Shown piece by piece: positions 5,859 to 11,438 of a stretch of 11,438 bases of DNA. Location of the stretch: positions 1 to 11,438 of the forward strand of contig PMCB01000083.1 of the NCBI GenBank assembly GCA_003153955.1, given 5' to 3'. The notes under the pieces are model-generated. The model was not told where the DNA came from and did not search any database. It was given only the letters and a program-made list of their open reading frames with translations. Position numbers and translations under genes: made by a program. Each line of letters starts with the position of its first letter. Within the stretch, counting starts at the first letter, position 1. Origin of the DNA: Dehalococcoidia bacterium. GTDB taxonomy: Bacteria > Chloroflexota > Dehalococcoidia > Dehalococcoidales > Fen-1064.

Positions 5859-6851
5859 ATGAAAACAAGAAAACTGGGTTACACTAGTCTGAATCTTTCG
5901 GTAGTCGGTCTCGGCACCTGGCCTTTCTCCAACACCGACCAGTTCGGCTGGGGGCCGCAGAGTGACAAGGATACAATCGCCACCGTCCAACGCGCCATGG
6001 AAGTGGGCGTGAACTGGATCGATTGCGCGCCGATTTACGGCCATGGCCAGTCTGAAGAAGCCGTGGGCCGGGCTTTGAAAACATTATCCAAAAAGCCGAT
6101 TATTGCCACAAAGGCATTATTCCAATGGAAACCGGACGGCATGGTACAGCTCCGCCTCGACAGGGAAAGCGTGCGCAAACAATACGAAGGGAGCCTAAAA
6201 AGACTGGGCATCGATTTCATCGATATGTATATGATACACTGGCCGTTCGCCGCCGAATATCTGGAAGAGGGCTGGGCCACACTGGCGGAACTGGAGAAAG
6301 AAGGCAAAGTCGGCTGCATCGGTGTCTCCAATTTCTCCGTCCAACAGATGGAAATGCTTAAACCCATCCATCCGGTAGCTTTCCTGGAACCGCCGTACAG
6401 CATGCTGGAACGCGACGCGGAAAACGGCCTGCTGGAATATTGCGGGAAAAATAATATCGGCGTCATCACTTACAGTTCCTTACAGCAGGGGCTGCTGACT
6501 GCCACGCCGCCGGACATCAACAAATTAACACCGCAAGATGTCAGACGCACCCAAGGCCGCTTCAAAGAACCGGAATACAGCCTCAACATTAAATTAGGGC
6601 CGGCGCTGGAGGCTTATGCTAAAAAATCAGGCCATACCGCGGCGCAGCTGGGCATTGCCTGGAATCTGAGAAGACCGGAATTAACCTCCGCCATCACCGG
6701 GCCGAGAATCCCCGCCCAAATTGAAGATAGCGTCAAAGCCGCGGACTGGGTCCTGACCAAGGAAGACATCGCGGAGGTTGAAAAATTACTGGCCGACCGT
6801 CTGGCAACATTGAAATTGTGGAAAGCCAATATGATGGCTTTGCCGTTCTAA
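5859..6851 (+). CDS. Aldo/keto reductase family oxidoreductase
   Basis: A 330-residue cytoplasmic NAD(P)H-dependent oxidoreductase of the aldo/keto reductase (TIM-barrel) superfamily. The catalytic tetrad is intact: Asp55 and Tyr60 in IDCAPIYGHGQSEE, Lys85 in IIATKA and His127 in MIHWPF. The N-terminal LGLGTWPFS-type strand (VVGLGTWPFS, 16-25), GCIGVSNFS and a C-terminal cofactor-binding segment, 'LTSAITGPRIPAQIEDSVKA', fit the branch with short-chain aldehyde/ketone and sugar-dehydrogenase-like members. The ATG has GAAGGAG eight bases upstream. The substrate cannot be told from sequence. The glycosyltransferase gene begins 13 bases after its stop, so the two are probably co-transcribed. The leader promoter is near perfect, which suggests strong or constitutive expression. 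Confidence 0.93.
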   Translation: MKTRKLGYTSLNLSVVGLGTWPFSNTDQFGWGPQSDKDTIATVQRAMEVGVNWIDCAPIYGHGQSEEAVGRALKTLSKKPIIATKALFQWKPDGMVQLRLDRESVRKQYEGSLKRLGIDFIDMYMIHWPFAAEYLEEGWATLAELEKEGKVGCIGVSNFSVQQMEMLKPIHPVAFLEPPYSMLERDAENGLLEYCGKNNIGVITYSSLQQGLLTATPPDINKLTPQDVRRTQGRFKEPEYSLNIKLGPALEAYAKKSGHTAAQLGIAWNLRRPELTSAITGPRIPAQIEDSVKAADWVLTKEDIAEVEKLLADRLATLKLWKANMMALPF

Positions 6852-6864
6852 AAGATACCGTAAA

Positions 6865-8475
6865 ATGATACCAGAGATAGGACCGGAACCAGTTCCTGAA
6901 CCGGTAACTGAACCGGTACAGGTTCCGCTTCAGGACCCGTTACAGGAGACGAAACCGGCAATCAGCCCGGAAGTAATTCCGGAAGTGAAACCGAGGACCC
7001 GATGGCAGAAGTTCCTGCACTGGGAATTCCTCGGGCTTTTTCTGATTGTCCTGACAACCTTGATTTTCCACATTTCCGCCATCGACCGTCCCCCGACGAT
7101 TGTCTGGGATGAAGTCTGGTACGTCGGGGATGCCCGGTCGATTTTCAGCGGCACCGGCGAAATGCGTCCCGAACACCCGCCCCTGGCCAAGCTCTTCATC
7201 GCCGCCGGGGACTATCTTTTTAATGGATTTAAAACCCCGGAAAAAGATTCCGGGCAGCAGACGACTTCATACCTCGACAGTCAAAGCACCAAGGGCGAAA
7301 TGATCCAGGTGCCGGATGCCTCCAAATTCACCACCGGCCAGACGATCCGGGTCGAATCCGAGCAGATGAATATCACCGCCGTCAATTTGGCTTTGAACGA
7401 CCTCACCGTGGAACGCGGCGCCGGCGGTTCGACCGTCACCAGCCATGCCCCGATGCAGGAGATTTACATATTCACGGACAAAGCCGTCGGCTGGCGTTTC
7501 TTTGCCATAATCTTCGGCACTATCGGCATTATCGTGTTTTATTTTATTTGCCGCAAACTTAAATTCCCCCGGAAAATGACAATGCTGGCGACCTTCCTGT
7601 TCGCCTTCGAAGACATGACTTTCCTGCACTCCGGACTGGCGTTACTGGACGTGTACATGGTCACGTTCATGCTGGCGGCGCTGCTGGCTTACCTGGATAA
7701 AAAATACCTCTGGATGGGCATTTTGGTCGCGCTGAGCGCCCTTTGTAAACTGGATGGGGTGCTGATAATGATTGCCATTTTCATCCATTGGATGATTTAC
7801 CGCAAAGAGCAGTGGAAAGAGTTCACAATCGGGTTGGTGACGGCGGCGATTTCGTTCGTGGTGCTGCTGGTATTTTTCGATATGTTCATTAAGAACGGCA
7901 TCGAAAACCCAATTACCCGCATCAATTCCCTGCTGACCAGCACGGCGGCTAATCAATTTACTATCCCGAAACTTTCGATTTCCAGCCGTCCCTGGACGTG
8001 GCTCTACCCGCAATTCGTGAATCCAGATTACAACTCGCCGTTTATCGTCTATTCGTTCGACCCGCAGTATATCTCGTTCATCAGCACCACGATTCAGATA
8101 CTGATAATCCCGACCATCGGGTACATGATTTACAAAGCGATTAAAAAGAGCGAAGCTGCAACCCTTGTGCTGCTGTGGTTTTTGGCAACCTATCTGGTCT
8201 GGATACCGATAAATTTAGCCACGAACCGCGTGACATTCGTGTTTTATTTTCTGGCCACGACACCGGCGATTTGCATCGGGCTGGGGATGGCAATTTCGGA
8301 CTGGCTGGACCATTTGAAAAAGCGCAGGGCTGAACTGGACAGATTAAGCACCGGAGTGGCGTTGTCGTACGGCACAATCGGCTTGTGGCTGCTCATCCAC
8401 CTGGCGATTTTTATCGTCTTTAATCCGGCGATACCGACGATAATCAAAACCTGGCTGCCTCCGTTCAGCGGGTGA
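6865..8475 (+). CDS. GT39/PMT-type dolichyl- or polyprenyl-phosphate mannosyltransferase-like membrane protein with inserted loop domain
   Basis: A 536-residue integral membrane glycosyltransferase of the PMT fold, which moves a sugar from a polyprenyl-phosphate donor to an extracytoplasmic acceptor. Residues 3-45 are a Pro/Glu/Val-rich cytoplasmic tail. The first helix is at about 53-72. The catalytic Asp-Glu pair is in VWDEVWYVGDA (Asp82, Glu83), and the second loop motif is EHPPLAKL (103-110). Further PMT-like elements are FLHSGLALLDVYM (253-265), SRPWTWLYPQ (374-383) and TNRVTFVFYFLATTPAICIG (453-472). About ten helices are predicted by eye. Unusually, about 80 residues (123-205) are inserted in the first extracytoplasmic loop, containing a beta-rich piece ending LTVERGAGGSTVTSHA. 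The start at 6865 lacks a clear ribosome binding site; translational coupling to the reductase gene is likely. The acceptor is unknown. Confidence 0.82.
   Translation: MIPEIGPEPVPEPVTEPVQVPLQDPLQETKPAISPEVIPEVKPRTRWQKFLHWEFLGLFLIVLTTLIFHISAIDRPPTIVWDEVWYVGDARSIFSGTGEMRPEHPPLAKLFIAAGDYLFNGFKTPEKDSGQQTTSYLDSQSTKGEMIQVPDASKFTTGQTIRVESEQMNITAVNLALNDLTVERGAGGSTVTSHAPMQEIYIFTDKAVGWRFFAIIFGTIGIIVFYFICRKLKFPRKMTMLATFLFAFEDMTFLHSGLALLDVYMVTFMLAALLAYLDKKYLWMGILVALSALCKLDGVLIMIAIFIHWMIYRKEQWKEFTIGLVTAAISFVVLLVFFDMFIKNGIENPITRINSLLTSTAANQFTIPKLSISSRPWTWLYPQFVNPDYNSPFIVYSFDPQYISFISTTIQILIIPTIGYMIYKAIKKSEAATLVLLWFLATYLVWIPINLATNRVTFVFYFLATTPAICIGLGMAISDWLDHLKKRRAELDRLSTGVALSYGTIGLWLLIHLAIFIVFNPAIPTIIKTWLPPFSG
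6885..6926 (+). repeat. Short tandem/inverted repeats encoding the Pro-Glu-Val tail
   Basis: Two consecutive 12-base units, TGAACCGGTAAC and TGAACCGGTACA (6897-6920), are flanked by GGAACC (6885-6890) and GGTTCC (6921-6926), which are inverted copies. The region encodes PEPVPEPVTEPVQVP at the start of the glycosyltransferase. The inverted parts could also fold in the mRNA just after the start codon. Confidence 0.6.
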
Positions 8476-8538
8476 TGAAAAACACTTCGCAATGGTCGTG
8501 TTTATTCTAAATATTTTTCATTTTTAGCTTCAAAAACC

Positions 8539-8567
8539 TTGACATATAGTATCATTTTTGATACTAT
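8539..8567 (+). promoter_or_regulatory. hicAB promoter with embedded palindromic operator
   Basis: TTGACA (8539-8544) and TACTAT (8562-8567) are 17 bases apart. The perfect inverted repeat ATAGTATCA-TTTT-TGATACTAT (8546-8567) fills the spacer and the -10 box. Such placement would let a bound repressor block polymerase. The downstream antitoxin has a DNA-binding domain, and HicB proteins are known autorepressors, so this is the likely site. Confidence 0.85.
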
Positions 8568-8584
8568 TATTTTAGAAGTGCGAA

Positions 8585-8806
8585 ATGAGTAAGAAAGAAA
8601 AGAGAGAACTAAAAATCAGAGATAATCTTAAGAGCGTTTCTCTGACAAATTTCGAATGGCTCATAAACCAGTACGGTTGTATCAAAGAAGGCGGGAATCA
8701 TCCCAAGGCGAAAATCGGGAAAACGACCTATCCTTACAAACGGGAAAACCCGGTTAAACAAGCTTACGTCGAAGGAATTCTGGAAATAATCGATAAGCTG
8801 AAATAA
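8585..8806 (+). CDS. hicA: HicA-family mRNA interferase toxin
   Basis: A 73-residue protein with the small HicA double-stranded-RNA-binding-like fold. A helix (20-31) is followed by GGNHPKA (36-42), whose His39 occupies the catalytic position of the usual GSH motif. A short strand (KTTYPY) follows, then the closing helix NPVKQAYVEGILEII (55-69), very close to the P-V-K-x-x-Y-V ending of HicA toxins. HicA toxins cleave mRNA and stop translation when free of antitoxin. The N-terminus is charged (KKEKRELKIRDN). The ribosome binding site is weak, which would keep toxin output low. The gene looks more A-rich than its neighbours, consistent with a horizontally acquired module. The antitoxin gene starts 30 bases after its stop. 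Confidence 0.85.
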   Translation: MSKKEKRELKIRDNLKSVSLTNFEWLINQYGCIKEGGNHPKAKIGKTTYPYKRENPVKQAYVEGILEIIDKLK

Positions 8807-8836
8807 ACTGCCGGTTATTGCACATTGGAGACTACG

Positions 8837-9247
8837 ATGGAAACAAACGAACTCAAGAAAAAAGTGGAATATTATGCCGGGCTGCCTTACACAATTGTAA
8901 TTGAGCATCACGAAGAGCAAGGCGGTTATTATGTAGCTCGTTACGTTGAACTGCCTCACTTTATCATGACCGGCGCCACCCCGGTTGAGGCGGTGCACGA
9001 ACTGGAAAATGAAAAGCGGGAGTGGTTTGAGGAAAATATTAAAGATGGGAATAAAATTCCGCTGCCACTAAAGTCGCGGAAATACAGCGGGAAGATTATC
9101 CTGCGCATGCCTCCCGCTCTGCATGAGCATCTAGCCAACTTGACGGAGATTAAAGGTGAAAGCCTTAATGGTTTCATGGTTAAAGCCGTGGCTGAGGCTG
9201 CGGATTACGCAGAGCCTGCTAAAAAGCATAAGGTTGCCGTTAAATAA
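8837..9247 (+). CDS. hicB: HicB-family antitoxin with ribbon-helix-helix domain
   Basis: A 136-residue antitoxin. The N-terminal part (about 15-75: PYTIVIEHHEEQGGYYVARY, then ELPHFIMTGATPVEAVHELE) is the degenerate RNase-H-like HicB fold that binds and masks HicA. The C-terminal part (about 84-124: GKIILRMPPALHEHLANLTE, then KGESLNGFMVKAVAEA) is a ribbon-helix-helix/Arc-type DNA-binding domain. The ATG at 8837 has TGGAG six bases upstream; the in-frame TTG at 8825 has no such site. Dimers of this domain would fit the palindrome in the hicA promoter, making a self-repressed operon. The C-terminal tail is basic (KKHKVAVK). The protein is intact, so the module may be functional. Confidence 0.9.
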   Translation: METNELKKKVEYYAGLPYTIVIEHHEEQGGYYVARYVELPHFIMTGATPVEAVHELENEKREWFEENIKDGNKIPLPLKSRKYSGKIILRMPPALHEHLANLTEIKGESLNGFMVKAVAEAADYAEPAKKHKVAVK

Positions 9248-9325
9248 AAATCCCCTTCATTCCTTTCCAACAAAGGCGGCCCATTACCCCGGTTAAAAAT
9301 AATGACATAACAAAGATGAGATAAG

Positions 9326-9832
9326 ATGTATCAGGATAATAAAGATTCGAAAACCCCGCAAGCCAGACTGGAAGCCTATTTAAGGCTGCGACGGCTGGCG
9401 CACGAAACCAAACCGGTTAACGTCGGGGTGACGGACGTGACGGATCCCGCGGACGCGGGAGCGCCTTTCGGGATATTGATGGATATCAGTTTACCGCAGG
9501 GTAACGCGACCATCGTGGCGTTTATTTCCGGCGATGCCAGTTTTTATACCAGCACCGGCGGGGGCGTTATCGGCGGAATCGGGCACGAAAGGGTCCGGAA
9601 CGCCGCGCGTAATTTCGTCATTTCCTCAGCGAAATTCCTGGATAAAATGGAAATGACAACCGCGTATCCTTTACCCGAGCCGGGAAAAGTGCGGTTCTAT
9701 GTTCTGACCCCACAAAGCGTTTTTACCAGCGAGGCTAACGAAATCGATTTACGAAAGAACGATTTTACGCCGTTATACGCCGCGGGACACCAATTGTTGA
9801 ACGCTTTGCTGGCGGCGGCGCAGCCGAAATAA
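9326..9832 (+). CDS. Conserved hypothetical protein
   Basis: A 168-residue soluble protein with no signal peptide or membrane helix. It has recognisable conserved-looking blocks: PFGILMDISLPQGNATIVAF (47-66), DASFYTSTGGGVIGGIGHE (70-88), YPLPEPGKVRFYVLT (113-127) and FTPLYAAGHQLLNAL (147-161). I recall similar uncharacterised proteins in other bacteria with the same STGGGVIG and PxPGxVRFYV elements, but I know no function. It is a compact alpha/beta protein that begins with a charged helix (RLEAYLRLRRLAHE). The ribosome binding site is weak (GATGAG region). It lies 78 bases after hicB on the same strand and may be read from the hic promoter or from an unseen one. I would not assign a role. 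Confidence 0.7.
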   Translation: MYQDNKDSKTPQARLEAYLRLRRLAHETKPVNVGVTDVTDPADAGAPFGILMDISLPQGNATIVAFISGDASFYTSTGGGVIGGIGHERVRNAARNFVISSAKFLDKMEMTTAYPLPEPGKVRFYVLTPQSVFTSEANEIDLRKNDFTPLYAAGHQLLNALLAAAQPK

Positions 9833-9845
9833 AGCGGCACGCTTT
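9831..9845. terminator. Small hairpin between convergent genes
   Basis: AAAGCG (9831-9836) and CGCTTT (9840-9845) form a perfect 6-bp stem with a 3-base loop, overlapping the stop of the upstream gene and lying 8 bases from the end of the convergent one. There is no T-run, so terminator function is uncertain. Confidence 0.3.
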
Positions 9846-9852
9846 CTGTTAA

Positions 9853-10857
9853 CTAACTGAAATATCTCTGGAAAACCCGGCAAATTGACAGCGAAACCCA
9901 CAACTTTTCTTCTTCTGTTTTGCTGTTCAACGGGGATTTGTGGATTTTAGAATAGGAAACTTTCCACAGGCCGGTCTCCGTCTGATTGGCAATGAACCAG
10001 TCCAGCGCTCTCCGGACATCCAGGTCGGTGGGCGGGATGCCGATGAGGGAAACCGAATCCAGGGCGGCCGCCAGGTTATTCCACCAGAACGGGTATTCAA
10101 AACGCAGCCAGTTGTCCGGATGTTTGTAGGAATTGTAATTGTCCGACTTGAGGAAATGGGATTTGAGCAATTGGGCGGCTTTTAGTGCCTCCGGGGATTT
10201 CCGGTATTTCGGGTGGGCGGCAAACGCCCGCAGCACCATGCCCGTCCCCGAGTGGGCGAAAGGCTGAGACTTATCGAAGGATTGCAGCGTCGGGGCATTT
10301 TTATCCGACACCATTTCAGTGATATCGCTCCATTTGAAATCCGGGATCCCCAGCCAGCCGGGGCTGCCTATGACCCAGCCGCCGTCGTCTTGTCTCATGG
10401 ATAACAGCCACTGAAAACCTTTTTCAATGCGCGGGTCGTCCGCATAGCCGGCTTTGATTAACAGCGCCGTCACGACGCCGGCATAATACGGCGCGTACTG
10501 GTTGCCGAGAAAGCCGCGGAAATCGCCTTCCTCAGTCTGGTGGGAAAACAGGTATTCGCACGCGTTGGCGACGGCGGGATGGCTTTTATCAAATTCGTAT
10601 TGGTAGACCAGCGTTTGCAGCTGTTTAAAAGTCTCGACTAAATAGAAGTCCTCAGTCTTGCCGAGGGCTTTCCAGTAACCCCCGGGTTCCTGCCGGCTGA
10701 TAATCCGCTGCGGAATGATTGAAGTCCAAAGTGAAGCTGAAGGCGCGGCGACATTGCGCTGCAATAAATCCCGCTGCGTAAAATAGAATACCGCGGGGTT
10801 ATTGGATTCGATGAGGGGTTTGACAGGGTCGTATTTAAACTGTTTGGGCCATTCCAT
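9853..10857 (-). CDS. Terpene-cyclase/prenyltransferase-like alpha-alpha toroid repeat protein
   Basis: A 334-residue protein without a signal peptide, made of helix pairs with the short Gly/Trp turns of the squalene-cyclase (QW-like) repeat: QEPGGYWKAL (56-65), QTEEGDFRGFLG (107-118), RQDDGGWVIGSPG (155-167) and QTETGLWKVS (292-301). Each turn follows a helix of the type ALxWLxxxQ (ACEYLFSHQ, GFQWLLSMR, ALDWFIANQ). This suggests the six-helix-hairpin toroid shared by squalene-hopene cyclases and prenyltransferases. The length is about half that of squalene-hopene cyclase, and the catalytic DXDD motif is not visible, so cyclase activity is not supported. Single-domain relatives are usually of unknown function. 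The start at 10857 has AAGGA ten bases upstream and a long leader. It may bind a hydrophobic ligand. Confidence 0.78.
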   Translation of the reverse strand: MEWPKQFKYDPVKPLIESNNPAVFYFTQRDLLQRNVAAPSASLWTSIIPQRIISRQEPGGYWKALGKTEDFYLVETFKQLQTLVYQYEFDKSHPAVANACEYLFSHQTEEGDFRGFLGNQYAPYYAGVVTALLIKAGYADDPRIEKGFQWLLSMRQDDGGWVIGSPGWLGIPDFKWSDITEMVSDKNAPTLQSFDKSQPFAHSGTGMVLRAFAAHPKYRKSPEALKAAQLLKSHFLKSDNYNSYKHPDNWLRFEYPFWWNNLAAALDSVSLIGIPPTDLDVRRALDWFIANQTETGLWKVSYSKIHKSPLNSKTEEEKLWVSLSICRVFQRYFS

Positions 10858-10899
10858 GTTTGCAACGTCCTTGCAAAATCAATTATTGTTTTCTTAAAT

Positions 10900-10905
10900 A
10901 TTATA
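10900..10905 (-). promoter_or_regulatory. Perfect -10 box upstream of the toroid gene
   Basis: TATAAT on the minus strand lies about 45 bases before the start at 10857, but no good -35 is seen 16-18 bases upstream. It could serve an activator-dependent or weak promoter in addition to the one at 11005-11032. Confidence 0.35.
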
Positions 10906-10986
10906 GCATCGTGGATAAACGATAAAATAACTATTTAAAAACGGACGGTATCCGGGAGTCCATAGCAGTTACTTTTAATTTCTGTC

Positions 10987-11024
10987 ATGCCTATTATGGA
11001 CATGATTATGCCCAATTTGGACAT
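10987..11024. repeat. Two tandem palindromic operator-like repeats
   Basis: Two 17-base copies (10987-11003 and 11008-11024) match at 14 of 17 positions and start 21 bases apart, two helical turns. Read on the minus strand they are ATGTCCAAATTGGGCAT and ATGTCCATAATAGGCAT; each is itself an imperfect dyad (ATG..CC / GG..CAT). They cover the spacer, -10 and start area of the promoter at 11005-11032, the layout expected for cooperative repressor binding. Confidence 0.7.
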
Positions 11025-11032
11025 AGTGTCAA
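11005..11032 (-). promoter_or_regulatory. Candidate regulated promoter upstream of the toroid gene
   Basis: On the minus strand TTGACA (11027-11032, perfect) and CATAAT (11005-11010, five of six) are 16 bases apart. It points toward the gene starting at 10857 and would give an untranslated leader of about 140 bases. It overlaps the two palindromic repeats. No protein gene is convincing in the rest of 10858-11073. Confidence 0.55.
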
Positions 11033-11073
11033 GTGACTGTCTGGAACTTTTCGGATAGATTATGGATTCCCTT

Positions 11074-11438
11074 TTACAACAAACCGGCGGTCATTTTGCC
11101 GCAATTTACCGCTTCGAAGGAGTCGAATTGGACGTCGCGGACCAAATGCATCTTGCTCCACATGATTTCATAGCCCCTGGTCAGGCGGGCTTTGGCGACA
11201 TGGCGGTGCCAGGCTGCAATCTCTTCCGGGGTGGCTTCACGCAGCGGTTTGACAGTACCAACCAGCCGGACGGCCGGCGGGGTGGAGAATTTTCCTATGA
11301 CCAGTGACTTTATCCAGAAAGGCATCCCGGCATTGACGGCGAGGATGCATACTCTGGGATCCCTGTCGAGATTTGTTCGCGAAGCGGTGCATAACTCATC
11401 GAAGAAATATCCGGTGGGGTCGTCATGTAATGCCAGAG
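11074..11438 (-). CDS. Pyridoxamine 5'-phosphate oxidase-like flavin split-barrel protein, C-terminal part
   Basis: The open frame runs from the stop at 11074 to the window edge, so about 120 residues are present and the N-terminus is missing. The visible part starts within LALHDDPTGYFFDELCTASR, continues with NLDRDPRVCILAVNAG and then KFSTPPAVRLVGTVKPLREA, followed by a helix (TPEEIAAWHRHVAKA) and HLVRDVQFDSFEAVN. The pattern of strand, 'SRTNLDRDPRVCIL' and 'VRLVGTVKPL' is typical of PNPOx-like FMN-binding split barrels. Such proteins bind FMN, F420 or heme; the true substrate is unknown. The Met at 11325 is internal, not a start. It ends about 40 bases from the tandem repeats that lie upstream of the next gene. 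Confidence 0.75.
   Translation of the reverse strand, partial: LALHDDPTGYFFDELCTASRTNLDRDPRVCILAVNAGMPFWIKSLVIGKFSTPPAVRLVGTVKPLREATPEEIAAWHRHVAKARLTRGYEIMWSKMHLVRDVQFDSFEAVNCGKMTAGLL

Noticed and set aside
8480..8503. AAACAC/GTGTTT inverted repeat after the glycosyltransferase gene.
   Set aside because: AT-rich 6-bp stem with a 12-base loop and no immediate T-run; too weak for a terminator call.
10937..10962. Minus-strand GGAC...GTCC hairpin followed by five T residues, upstream of the toroid gene.
   Set aside because: The stem is short and interrupted by a bulge, so I do not call it an attenuator.

Overview
The window is a bacterial chromosome segment of roughly balanced base composition. 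It has no rRNA, tRNA, CRISPR array or recognisable insertion sequence. Start sites mostly carry AGGAG-type ribosome binding sites, and several promoters are close to the sigma-70 consensus. The contents suggest an anaerobe that uses tungsten or molybdenum enzymes: a tungstate ABC importer, a molbindin, and a lipoprotein with a Thr-rich linker after its lipobox. The style resembles Chloroflexota (Dehalococcoidia-like) or a deep Firmicutes lineage, but taxonomy is an inference with low certainty.

Layout. Positions 1-1099 (+) hold the tail of an ABC-2 exporter: the end of the ATPase and its whole permease, closed by a strong terminator at 1158-1199. Positions 1277-5531 (-) hold a metal-oxyanion locus. 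In transcription order it runs: mop-like molbindin; a structured leader RNA with its own promoter and an intrinsic terminator; tupA, encoding a binding lipoprotein fused to a sulfite-oxidase-like C-terminal domain; tupB; tupC with a TOBE domain; and a small DUF1294 membrane protein. Positions 5532-5858 are a divergent promoter region. Positions 5859-8475 (+) hold an aldo/keto reductase followed closely by a GT39/PMT-type glycosyltransferase with an unusual beta-rich insertion. Positions 8539-9247 (+) hold a HicAB toxin-antitoxin pair whose promoter contains a perfect palindrome. Positions 9326-9832 (+) encode a conserved protein of unknown function. Positions 9853-10857 (-) encode an alpha/alpha-toroid (terpene-cyclase-like) protein, preceded by a promoter covered by two tandem palindromic operator-like repeats. 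Positions 11074-11438 (-) encode the C-terminal part of a pyridoxamine-phosphate-oxidase-like flavoprotein cut by the window edge.

Working together. TupA captures tungstate (or molybdate) outside the membrane, TupB and TupC import it, and the Mop protein probably binds or stores it in the cytoplasm. The roughly 190-nt leader in front of tupA has three hairpins capped by GNRA-type loops and then a GC-rich terminator. This looks like a transcription-attenuating riboswitch or related element that could tune import to cofactor or metal status. With the TupA fusion, it is the most interesting part of the window. The other genes have no obvious functional link to it.
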